In this document: positions 25,001 to 34,523 of the stretch, piece after piece
How positions within the stretch are numbered: the stretch's first letter is position 1
How the letters are laid out: every line of letters begins with the position of its first letter
Assembly (NCBI RefSeq): GCF_029227915.1
Contig: NC_079880.1
Coordinates: 21,266,501-21,330,500 of the forward strand
Reading direction: 5' to 3'
From: Hydractinia symbiolongicarpus
Taxonomy: Eukaryota; Cnidaria; Hydrozoa; Anthoathecata; Hydractiniidae
DNA: 64,000 nucleotides
The notes under the pieces: generated by a model
What the model saw: only the letters and a program-made list of their open reading frames with translations
The model's database searches: none
What the model was told of the DNA's origin: nothing
Position numbers and translations under genes: made by a program

Positions 25001-27217
25001 TTTGCTGCCAACATGAAACATGTATTGATCATGTTGAACTGTGTCCTTCCAAACTACAATTGGACGAGGAAGTGTTTCATTATAGTTAGTTATTGTTAAA
25101 TTTTTGTTTATGTATGGCATCGTTCGGTTAAAGATGTAGGTAAAAGGTTTGCCTTTTCTTGTTCCAGCATCTAGCCTTATAGCATCGTTAAGTTTTGCTA
25201 TATGTTTCAATGAATATTTCAATGATGCACATGGTGTGACAACGTTGCCACAAGAAGCAGTATCATTGCCATTAAACTGAGATACGAATAAGTCAACTGC
25301 ACCTTAAAGAAAAATAAAATCAGATAATAAAGTACAATTCTACTGTAGCTGCATGAAAATATGTTAGCGAGAGTACTTTTGTTAACAGTTGACATCATGG
25401 TTTTTTTGCCAGCCCGTATGAAAAAATTGTTGGTTGTTGACACCAAATAAATAAACAATGTCTATCACAGAAAGCATGCTATTAGAAATGAAATTCTTAG
25501 GTAATGAGTCACTACTTTTGTCGTCTTGACTTATGACCACTTTTTTAGACACCTTAAAGGTACTATATCTATAAATGTTAGTTTTCACTGCTACAATACA
25601 TTGTGCACAATTAATTGTACAAAATTGTATATTCTTGTACAAAATATTGTACACATGTAACCACGACGTACAATATAATGTGACTTCACAGATCACAAGC
25701 GTTTTAAAACACATCAGTTTTATTCGAAGAAACTACTAGCAGGTCCCTATTCAGTCAATATCAAAAGAATTAAATAATCCTTTTGTTTTTGTAAGCATTA
25801 TCGAAACAAAAGTGTGAACTACTTATATCCTTCTTGTATATAATTGTACAGAATTGTACACCAGTTTCTACAATTAATTCCACAGTATTGCATAAAATAT
25901 ATTTTAACAGTGAAAACTACTCTTTACCACAATCTCAAGTAGATAACCAACTAAGATATCAATCCTATTCATATGCTAAACGCTGTGTAGAAAGGATAGA
26001 TTCACACTTTTATAGTCTCTGGCATGACCCGGTCAGGAATTGAACCCAAGACCTCCCGCACTTGAAGCGAACGCTTTACCACAAGGCTATCAGTCGGTAT
26101 GCAGAGCCTTAATGTTAGATGGCTATGAAGATATCTTGAACCATCATCAGCATATTAACGTTTTTACGTAATACTACTTCTCAGAGTATTGTTTTTAATG
26201 ATGTAAAAAATTCTAATAGGTTTGTTACAGTTCTAGGAATGGAACATATACTTTTCTAGTAAGAGAATGAAATCTGCAAATTTTGGTTCTGTAAAGTGTT
26301 CAAATCTATTCTTTTAGATATTAAATTTAAGGCTTCCACAAAAAGCTTTGGAGGCCTGCGCGTAATCTGAAATGTTACAGTGGCTGATAACATAGCTATT
26401 AGCCACTCTAATAGCTATATTATTTTTATAGCTTTAATATTTCATCATTATTTTATTGTATTTTATCTGTAATATATTTCTAGTTTATTTTATCGGGATG
26501 AAAAGCCATTTTATCATAAATGGATAAGCCCTGAAAATATATGCTACTCACTTACTTCATTACTTACTTACCCGACCTTATAAAACAAGATATCTCGACC
26601 ATTATAACAAGGTTATTCTTTTGTTTTGCAAATAAACAAAGTGAAAGATGTTGATAAATTGTTTGATCCTTTGAATAATTTTAAGCAATTAATAGAACAT
26701 GTTAGTCAAGTCATGGTATTTAATCATGTACAAGAAAGTAAAATGATGTGTTTGTAGGAATTAGCATTATAACGAATAAAGAAACGTTAACTTTAAATTT
26801 CTTGAAAAGAAGAAACACGTTTAAGAGTTTGACGTCTTTATTAGAGAAACGAAAGTAAAACTTAAAAAAATTTGGTTGTACGGATAATCATGATTTTGAC
26901 TTCATAATCTTCATGATCAATTTCGTCATGATTTGTTCATTACCAAATTTCTGCCATAATGTAAAAAGTGTCCGGAGATAACTATTTGTTAGTGATTTAA
27001 ACTCGCATTGTTTTGCTTTTAATTTACTACGGAATTCGGTCTAAGTACATGATATGTTCTAACTTTTTATCAAATTATTACAGTCGACATTTTTCTTATG
27101 TGTTACATGTATTCAAGAATAATGTCTACTTCTAAAGTTAAAAGAGAAATTCTACTTACTAGCTAATCCGTAAATATTCCATACGATAGCAAAAACATAA
27201 GTGAATCCTTTAACCAT
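22090..27217 (-). CDS. Secreted beta-helix / polytopic membrane protein (two frameshifts)
   Basis: Exon 1, 27160-27217, has ATG, a hydrophobic signal peptide (MVKGFTYVFAIVWNIYGLA) and donor gtaagt, leaving one nucleotide. Exon 2 begins at 25296 after acceptor ag, accepts two nucleotides in frame and runs to 22090. Its order is: a Cys-bounded opening (ASCGNVVTPC); about 400 residues of short hydrophobic/Asn-rich repeats typical of right-handed parallel beta-helices (GGALYI, GGAIYN, GIGGNVYF); a Cys-rich stalk (CNANREGILCSSCKRGY); and roughly ten hydrophobic segments with a charged cytoplasmic loop. It would be a large surface protein with an extracellular sugar- or ligand-binding-like solenoid; its function is not known to me. 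Two one-base losses, at about 24450-24470 and about 22425-22435, shift frame, yet sequence on both sides is coherent. This is either an assembly error or recent pseudogenisation. Confidence 0.75.
25297..27159 (-). other. Intron 1 of the beta-helix protein gene
   Basis: This intron separates the signal-peptide exon from the body exon. It contains a tRNA-like SINE head and inverted-repeat sequence at about 25540-26110; otherwise no feature is recognised. Confidence 0.6.
25540..26110 (-). mobile_element. tRNA-derived SINE-like element with internal inverted repeat
   Basis: On the minus strand, 26100 to 26029 resembles a tRNA. A TAGCCTTGTGG segment is close to a pol III A box, and GGTTCAATTCC (26036-26046) matches the B box consensus GGTTCRANNCC. 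The clover leaf is not intact enough to call a functional tRNA. Downstream, TTAGTTTTCACTG (25578-25590) and AATTAATTGTA (25609-25619) recur inverted at 25908-25918 and 25869-25879. Exact ends are uncertain. Confidence 0.4.
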
Positions 27218-27972
27218 TTGAAGTTGCTTCTTTCTTTGTGTTGTTAAAAAAATACATTTAAAGTGGTTTTAGCGTATGACTACTTACGCTAGCTAATTGT
27301 TTAACTTTCGCTTTTATTTGTCTTTTCAAGCAAAGCTAATCGTGTTTGTTTTTGTCTTTCAAAATTGTCATGACTAAGTAAGTTTCGTTACTTGCGTCTG
27401 ACAAAATGCTTATCGGTGCAAAAAAAAATTAGTTTAGTCTCATATGATATTTTTATCAAGTGATAAGCCATTCTAACTTTTTTATTATTAACCCTATTCA
27501 ATTGGAAGAGGTAAGGGAAAGACATCTTACCCCCGTGTTTCCTGTCTATAATTCCTGATTATTTTGCAAGATTACCTTTAAATTAAAGTTTGGCTAGCAT
27601 AAATGTAAAATTCCACCACCATTTATGTCAACTGAGAGAGAAAGTGGGAATTTATTTTCTTGATTAGCATACTCGAGGAAAGGATGTTCTTCTTATCTTC
27701 CGATTAACATCCAAAGTAGTGCATTATGGTGGTTTCGGTACTTAATTAAACAAAACAAAGGCTAAAAACAGAAGGAAGGTTTAAAGGAAAACTAAAAGTC
27801 TCGCAAAAAGCAAGTTGTAAAACGTCATAAAACTTTGTTTATATATTACAGAGCGGCTTAAAGAGAATTTTTGTTTAAAAAAGTCTGGCCTTCCAGCTGC
27901 TAATAAATACGTACTTATTTTCAATAAACGAAGTTTTTGTTAAAAATCCGGTAAGAGGAAGTAAATATTTTT

Positions 27973-28245
27973 ATGGAACCTGGATTGTTTTTTGTTCTGT
28001 TTTTATTTATTGTTCTCTATACACACATTGTTTTTTCATCTAACACTTCTAATACTTCTAAAAGTCACATAAATTTGCTGACAAAATTTATAAAATCTTT
28101 TTTCATTTCTATACAGAAAATCAAGCTCTCTCTCTTCTTAAATCACTTTAAAAAAAAACACATGTTTATTAAAAAGAAGTCAGCTCAGTTAAAAGACTGG
28201 AGCTATGATTTTAAGAATTTTTCAGCACGCTTAGCTGAAATGTAG
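27973..28245 (+). CDS. Possible small secreted basic protein
   Basis: A 90-codon frame starts with a strong hydrophobic leader (residues 4-22, LFFVLFLFIVLYTHIVFSS), followed by a Lys-rich region and no cysteine. The leader is compatible with a signal peptide or signal anchor. No family is recognised and no intron or poly(A) signal supports it. In AT-rich DNA, Phe/Leu/Ile-rich leaders arise by chance, so confidence is low. Confidence 0.28.
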   Translation: MEPGLFFVLFLFIVLYTHIVFSSNTSNTSKSHINLLTKFIKSFFISIQKIKLSLFLNHFKKKHMFIKKKSAQLKDWSYDFKNFSARLAEM

Positions 28246-30024
28246 TTCCGCAAACCGAGATTTCTGGAATTTTTACTGACTGGACTCTTATGTGATTGCA
28301 TTTAGTAAAATGATGAGACATTTCTAATGAAAACAAGGACGTCTTGCGAGTCAATTAAAGTGCCTTAAATCAACCCCTTCAATTTGACCTAGCGAGGTTG
28401 GACAAAATTATCCATGATATGTCTTGAGAGATCTACGTGTGTAACTTTCTTTCAGTTGGTATTTACTATACTTTTAAAAAAAAGTATTTTGTAGCGGTGC
28501 TTTCTCCTTTAATTTAAAAAAGTTAAACCCTGATAAAAAGTTGTATTTTTCCAGTAATGACATTGATAGCAGAGAAAATCTTTGTTCTTCAAGAGCAAAA
28601 TAAAGTAACAATTTAACTTGGATGGATATTTCTGAAGCGTGACACGAAATAAATGGACGGTCAAAATGTCAAGGTGAAAGAAATTATACACGCTTTTCTA
28701 CTTACATGGACATCTAGACAACCTATTAATAAAGAATTATTTTTGTATGATAAGTTTACGACTTTCAAACTGATATCTTCTCAAAAATAAAAACACCCTG
28801 TCGAAAAGGAAGTTACAGTCTGCATAATATACAAATATCAGTAGATTTGAAAGTAGAGGTTCATCTGTTGTGCTATGTTCTGTGTACTAATTGTAAAAAA
28901 ATAATAATAAATACATCTAAAAAGATTATACGGTCATTGTTATCTCGACCATCTTGATGTGTTTTGTTCTTGTACGCTTTTACAAAACATTGGATGAATA
29001 TAGTTAGCTGGTTATGCCAAAACGTTTATGAAATTCTTTCCTATAAAAAGATCGGTTTAAAAGTATGGTGAGTGTTAATATGGATTTAATTATAAATACT
29101 AAATATAGAGGGTACAATCATTCTAACTTTTCTGAATGTGAAATATGATTTTTCTGTTTTGCACACCTATTGAAGTAAAATTTCTTATGATAAAAAATAC
29201 TGATTTATTCTTTGGCACAACTGTTCAAATTATGTGATTATTATGTTCAAAAGAAACCTTTTTTAATTAAACAGACATACGATAAATTATTAACGCAGAA
29301 AACAAATCTGCAACGTTTTTGTTTTTTTTAGATGTGGTATAAATCTAGAATTGTGTGACTCTCAGAGAAGAGAAAATTCAGAAAGTTTTATTGCTATTGT
29401 TAAAAGACAAGTGGAATTGTATATTTTCTTGGAGCTGTAAAATGACTTTTTATATTTTTTTCAGCTGTTGTTTTAAGTGTTTTCGTTATAGTCCATTGAT
29501 AGAACTTTCCAGAACTCCATTGACGGGCACGACGAAATACAAAGGAGTAAGCTCAGTGCACGCACGATTAACTTTTAATTGTCAGTGGTAAAAGCTGATA
29601 TTTTTCAAAAAATGGTGGCGTTATAGCAACAATATTGACGTCATTATATTGTAATACCTGTCAATTGATTTCTTTCATGCTGCACGATATTTAGCTGTGG
29701 ATCAGACAGCTTTTAGTTTTGGCCGAAAGCTCACACAAACTCCTGATCTTTTAGGATTTAAGTGAAAATATGCGTATCTCAGACGCGGTGCGTAAAACTG
29801 ATATTAAATTTGCCATTTCAAAAGTTGCATAGCTCAGGTTTGACAAAGATCTTTTTTTGATGTTTTTTCTTGTAAATACTTCGTAGTTTTTCACGTTCTG
29901 TTTGAAGTTTCTGAAAACGAAATAGAAGTTATGTAACATATATTTCGGTTTTAGCATAGTTCGTCAAAAATCCAAGAAATTGCCCGAAAATCCTGTTTTT
30001 GACATAAGGGTAAAATTAAAAAAA

Positions 30025-30200
30025 AACTGGAAATCGGATTAATCACGTGTCTAAAACATACAAGACTTTTACTTGATGAAACAAATTTTTGTTCTAAGTT
30101 ACAAGTTTTAAGGATAATCCTACCAAGAATTATTATATTTTCCCGATTATAAGGATTTCATAGAGATTTTTATATGTAGTTTCGAGTAATAGCCAATAGC
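30025..30200 (+). repeat. Interspersed repeat, copy A
   Basis: This aligns by eye with 44760-44945 in the same orientation. Shared blocks include GGAAATCGGATTAATCACGT, CAAGTTTTAAGG.TAATCCTA and TAGAGATTTTTA. No termini or coding capacity are seen. Probably a fragment of a longer repeat family. Confidence 0.65.
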
Positions 30201-30975
30201 TAAGTTGCTGAACGTAAAAAGTATTAAAAAACGATTTCTATTAATTAGCGTAATATCACCTGTTGCAAATGCTAGGGAAGCAAGGCTTAAGTTTCTTTTG
30301 GCTTGTGATACGTTGATGATTACATGATTAAGTTTCGTGTATTCATAGCAAAAATTCTTCAGAGCTGTACAGTATCTTATTCTACCTAGTTTCATTAACG
30401 TGCCCAAGTCTGTCCGCAAAGTCCAGTTGTTAATAAGAACAGAAACCGATGACAGTTTGCTGAAATAATTATAATAAGGGTGACTAAGCATTGCTCCACG
30501 TGAAACAAGAGTTAAAACCGAAGAGAAATCTAAGAATTTTTACAATTATAACTTTCTTCAATACGTTGACTAGGAAGAAAAGTTTTGTCCACGACACCAT
30601 TCATACGTAGTAAATTGATACAATTTTTTGATTATCACTAGAAAGTTGATATTTCAATTAATATCTATTCTCTGTTTGAATGATCTATGCATTATTTAAA
30701 AGCTTGGCGAAAGTACGTTAATATTAGTATTGAAGCTTTTTTAATAAAATTAAAAACTATTTTCTTGTGAATCGCACAAACATGTTCTTGAACATTTGCG
30801 AAACACGAATGATTACGAGTGGTCCTAATGAGCTGTTGCCAGTAATACTTTAATATGATAACAAACCCTGAATTATTTCGAGAGATCACCTGAGGTAATA
30901 AAATAGTTTTTAAAAATACATCCTTCATTTTCAATTTAATTTTAATATATTTAAAATATCAATCCACGATAAAAG

Positions 30976-32298
30976 ATGGAAGGTATAATATTTAAAGTGA
31001 TGCTTAGCAGCATTTTTATTGCACAAATCACTTCTGTACCAAATGAAACATTCTTCCAAGTCATATATTGGTCAGCAAAACCTTATATCTACAAAGGAGA
31101 GGACGGTACTATGCAGGGAATGATACCAGAAGTATTGGAATTAAGCGAATATTACTGCGGACGTTATTTTCAGTACAATAAGTTTATCGACTATGTATTA
31201 GACACTGGAGAGATGAATGATCACTTAGATTTAATGCATTCTAATGTCTCCTATGGAGAAGGTATTCTGAAGAATGTTTCAGAAGAAAAAGCGTTGTGGT
31301 TACCGTTCATGCAAAATATCAAAGCTGGAGATATGAAAAGATTGTTTAAAGAGCGAAACATAACAACACGAAATTTCTTTACTGTTAAAAAGCTGGTTTT
31401 AATCGTATCCAGTTCATCTATTCATCTAACGCAAAAGTTATGGGTAGGTGTATATAATTGCCGAATGCTGGTTATCACAGTCCTGTTGGCTTCAGTTTTT
31501 TTTGCAATGTTGATTTGGGTAGTTGAACGAACGCAAAACAAATCCAAAACCAGCACTTTCATCGAAGGATTCGGTATAAAAATGTGGTTCGCAATAACAA
31601 CGCTATCAACTGTTGGTTATGGTGATACTATACCAAAAACAATCTTATCAAGATTCCTGACAGCGCTCTGGATGATTTTCGGCATGGTGATGGCGTCAGT
31701 CATCACAGCTATAATCACTGATACGGTTACTAATGACTCCCATATGCAATTCCGTGGAAAACGCATCGCTGTTATAAATAATAGTATGGAAGCTGCATTT
31801 GCGAGACGGGCGTATGGTGATAACATTGTGAACACAAGGTCTAATAAGGAAGCCATTGATTTAGTTCGTAATGAAGAAGCATTTGCAGCTATTATGAATG
31901 CAGACATAGCTGCATGGCATCAGGACGACATACTTGGTGGTGAATTTCCAGTAAGTTATGTTGCAACAGTGCCGGTTCAATTTTCTGTCAATTTATGGGC
32001 TAACGTTAACTCGAAAACAAAGATATGGTTTGATTGCGTGCAAGAAAGATGGATAGAGATTGTGGATTATGTTTATGGTAAACACGTACAAGAGGTTGTA
32101 ACCGAGTCTTTAATAAATACCGAAGAAATATTAACTAAGCCACACAGTATATTTGTGTATGCAGGCGTTGGATGTCTGTTGCTCCTTGGCCTTACTTATG
32201 ATCTGATGAGATTCAAGTTTAGTAAGTGTAAATGTAAAAAACAGAATGAACAAGTATGCACAGAGAATGGGCATGTTAACGAAAACATTGCATTATAA
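30976..32298 (+). CDS. Ionotropic-glutamate-receptor-like channel with K+ selectivity filter
   Basis: An intronless 440-residue protein, predicted to be a plasma-membrane ligand-gated potassium channel. Order: signal peptide 1-20; ligand-binding lobe S1 about 23-140 (KPYIY near 35-39, matching the iGluR KPF[MI]Y region); M1 164-184; pore helix and filter ending TVGYGD 212-217; M2 226-249; lobe S2 about 256-385 with D310 in IMNADIAAW, at the position of the acidic ligand-contact residue of iGluRs; a further transmembrane helix 391-410; then a short basic Cys/Lys tail. There is no amino-terminal domain. The filter is that of K+ channels and bacterial GluR0, but the last helix corresponds to M4 of eukaryotic iGluRs. 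The S1 arginine that binds the ligand alpha-carboxylate is not obvious, so glutamate cannot be assumed. Candidate poly(A) signal at 32404. Confidence 0.85.
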   Translation: MEGIIFKVMLSSIFIAQITSVPNETFFQVIYWSAKPYIYKGEDGTMQGMIPEVLELSEYYCGRYFQYNKFIDYVLDTGEMNDHLDLMHSNVSYGEGILKNVSEEKALWLPFMQNIKAGDMKRLFKERNITTRNFFTVKKLVLIVSSSSIHLTQKLWVGVYNCRMLVITVLLASVFFAMLIWVVERTQNKSKTSTFIEGFGIKMWFAITTLSTVGYGDTIPKTILSRFLTALWMIFGMVMASVITAIITDTVTNDSHMQFRGKRIAVINNSMEAAFARRAYGDNIVNTRSNKEAIDLVRNEEAFAAIMNADIAAWHQDDILGGEFPVSYVATVPVQFSVNLWANVNSKTKIWFDCVQERWIEIVDYVYGKHVQEVVTESLINTEEILTKPHSIFVYAGVGCLLLLGLTYDLMRFKFSKCKCKKQNEQVCTENGHVNENIAL

Positions 32299-32403
32299 TA
32301 TTTTCTTGAGAACATAAAACTTTGAGGAAAAAAGAAATTAAGTTTTAAGAGAAGTTGCCAAAGATAGATGCTACTGAGTGTTTTGAGGAAACATTTGTTT
32401 ATA

Positions 32404-32409
32404 AATAAA
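32404..32409 (+). terminator. Candidate poly(A) signal AATAAA
   Basis: Canonical AATAAA lies 106 nt after the channel-gene stop codon. The motif is common by chance in AT-rich DNA, so only position supports it. Confidence 0.35.
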
Positions 32410-33686
32410 TGCACTGCAAATTACTTAACAACAATTTCTTATTGACACCTTCCTATTGTCACTTACCATTCACTTTTCATAAAAAACTTCTGCTGTGACT
32501 ATTTATTAAGGAAAGTACTTACAGGCAAAAGGTGAAAATGTTAAGGGAAAGGGGAAAAATCGTTTAACCCTAATTTTTACCTTTATATTTTAAAAAATTG
32601 TAAAAGTTTGATTATTTTCCAGAACTTAGAATTTTTTTATCAAACATGTACAATCGTGGACGAAATTAATGGAACAAAGGCAGTGTTTTCATCATGTTTT
32701 ACACATGGCTAAAAGAATCAAATGTTCAATACTCTAAAGCAGGTAGCCTGTAAAATCCCACACGTAGATCTGGTTGCCACCGTTCTAAATATGCTAGTGG
32801 AATTCTCAAGCAATCATGCAAGACGAAATAATTCATTTCGGGGCTAATCAAACTTGATCGCGCTGACGTCAGCAACAATTAGCATTTTTTTGAAAATGCG
32901 AATTCTGCTGTAAACATATCCTTGGAATTCTCACTTTAGAAAAAAACAAAATGGTAGGCACAAGTGAGCTACAACGCTACAAGCTGGCTTTTCTTAGAAG
33001 GGAACAAAGCTGACTTAGACACAAAACATTTTATTTAATTAAAACTCTTCATAACTTTTTACATAAACAGGTAATTTAAAACAAGTGTACGTGTGTGTAT
33101 AAAGCCAGTTACCTAACAAGATATTTCAAAACTTTAGAGCTACCAATTCATTTCTTAAGTTCTGCTTTATCGGTATGTTCACACGTCGCCAATTTTAAAT
33201 TCTTAACTCTTGCTATCAGATCACGTGACTATTTGGTTTTCAGATTCCCAGCTGCTGACACCAGCATGCGAGAGACCTTCATCCCTATACAGAATTGTAC
33301 ATTATCTTTAAAAGAAATTTGCTGAAAAAAAGTATTCCATATCAACCTTAACTTTTTTTGTTCCTAATAATTCTTGAAACGTCGCTTAAGCGATTTAATA
33401 AACTTCAGAAGCTATATACATCAAAATGTTGGTTCTGGTTATTTTGAAACGTCATACTTTGTTCCCAAAATCACTCCTTAGTACATTCATAGATCAGTCC
33501 AGTAAATTCTAGTTCCATCTATGGCTCAAAAGATATGTAGGCAAAAAAAACCTGTTAAGACATTACTAAAAAACTGTATGGCATGACCAAAAGTCCATTA
33601 GTTCATTTAAAAAATCCATGCTGTTATATTCAAATGCAATTGTTTGAATTAGATATCAAAGGAGAAACGAATCTTTGCATTTCATC
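32410..33686. other. Convergent intergenic region
   Basis: This is the tail-to-tail interval between the channel gene and the GPCR. The 76-codon frame at 33095-33325 has no supporting feature. Nothing else is recognised. Confidence 0.45.
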
Positions 33687-34523
33687 TCAACAACGATAAA
33701 AGCAGTAACTTATTTTCTGCAGGAAATCCCTATAATGTGTTCTCAGCTCAGACATTGTCATTGCGTACACAAGCGGATTTGTCGTCATGTAAATTAATAT
33801 GATCCCACCTATAACACCACTGTATGTTTCATCCGGCGCCCACTGTTCGTAATATATTCGAAATAAATTCGGCAACATTATCAACAAAAAAGTTATAATA
33901 TTCAAATAAAAAACGTCTTTAACGCTTCGTTTAAGATGTCTCAACATTCCAAGCCTTTCTGAAGTTATTCCAAAATAAATTCGCATCGAAGTTATATGCC
34001 GAATGTGTTTGTTACGCAAATGCATTGTGTATAAAGCCAGCAAAAGTAAACCTATTGAACATGCAATGGTGATAAAATAAGTGATCCATTGCTTTAGCTT
34101 CAAATATAAATCATCGTTTCCTGCAAATGTATTACATATCAAAGGAAACATATTGGCGAAAATGGAAGTAACCCATATAACTATAAATGATAGTTTGACT
34201 CTCTTCTTTGTGACAATCATATGGTAATAGAGACAATACTTGATGGCAATATAACGATCAATTGATATAAAAAGCGTGGTGATAATCGAACAGAAGTAGA
34301 AACAATGAGCAAAGGGTAACAACTTTTCTTCGATATTGTAAATATTCATAAAAAACCCAAATATTACCAAACATGTATCACTGACTGTTAAATTAAGTAT
34401 ATAGTAATACCGCGTTTTATGTAAATTTCTTTTCTTTATAATCAACAAACCGTTAAAGATGTGTAGCAGTAATACAAGAGATGAAATAGCCGTTAGAGAT
34501 ATAAGACTTCCATGAAGTTTCAT
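33687..34523 (-). CDS. Class A (rhodopsin-like) G-protein-coupled receptor
   Basis: A single-exon 278-residue seven-transmembrane receptor. Helices at about 8-29, 39-61, 68-92, 111-130, 147-167, 203-221 and 233-255. Family marks: LNLTVSD in TM2 (43-49); SIDRY at 87-91, the DRY box; W117 in TM4; P218 in TM6; NPLVY at 249-253, the NPxxY motif; and C74 and C130, which could form the TM3-ECL2 disulfide. The extracellular N terminus is only a few residues and the C-terminal tail is short, so large peptide or glycoprotein ligands are unlikely. The subfamily cannot be assigned from sequence inspection; short single-exon receptors like this are strongly expanded in cnidarians. It should couple to a heterotrimeric G protein. 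Confidence 0.87.
   Translation of the reverse strand: MKLHGSLISLTAISSLVLLLHIFNGLLIIKKRNLHKTRYYYILNLTVSDTCLVIFGFFMNIYNIEEKLLPFAHCFYFCSIITTLFISIDRYIAIKYCLYYHMIVTKKRVKLSFIVIWVTSIFANMFPLICNTFAGNDDLYLKLKQWITYFITIACSIGLLLLALYTMHLRNKHIRHITSMRIYFGITSERLGMLRHLKRSVKDVFYLNIITFLLIMLPNLFRIYYEQWAPDETYSGVIGGIILIYMTTNPLVYAMTMSELRTHYRDFLQKISYCFYRC

Larger units (their letters stand above)
27218..30975. other. Intergenic region upstream of two divergent genes
   Basis: This lies between the start of the minus-strand beta-helix gene and the plus-strand channel gene. Apart from a doubtful 90-codon ORF (27973-28245) and an interspersed repeat at 30025-30200, no feature is recognised. Confidence 0.45.

Noticed and set aside
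25382-25714. 110-codon minus-strand frame upstream of the beta-helix exon
   Set aside because: It crosses the acceptor at 25297-25298 and the SINE-like repeat; the phase-matched signal-peptide exon at 27160-27217 explains the 5' end better.
26021-26105. Functional tRNA gene on the minus strand
   Set aside because: The B box is good, but acceptor and anticodon stems do not pair convincingly; treated as a SINE head.
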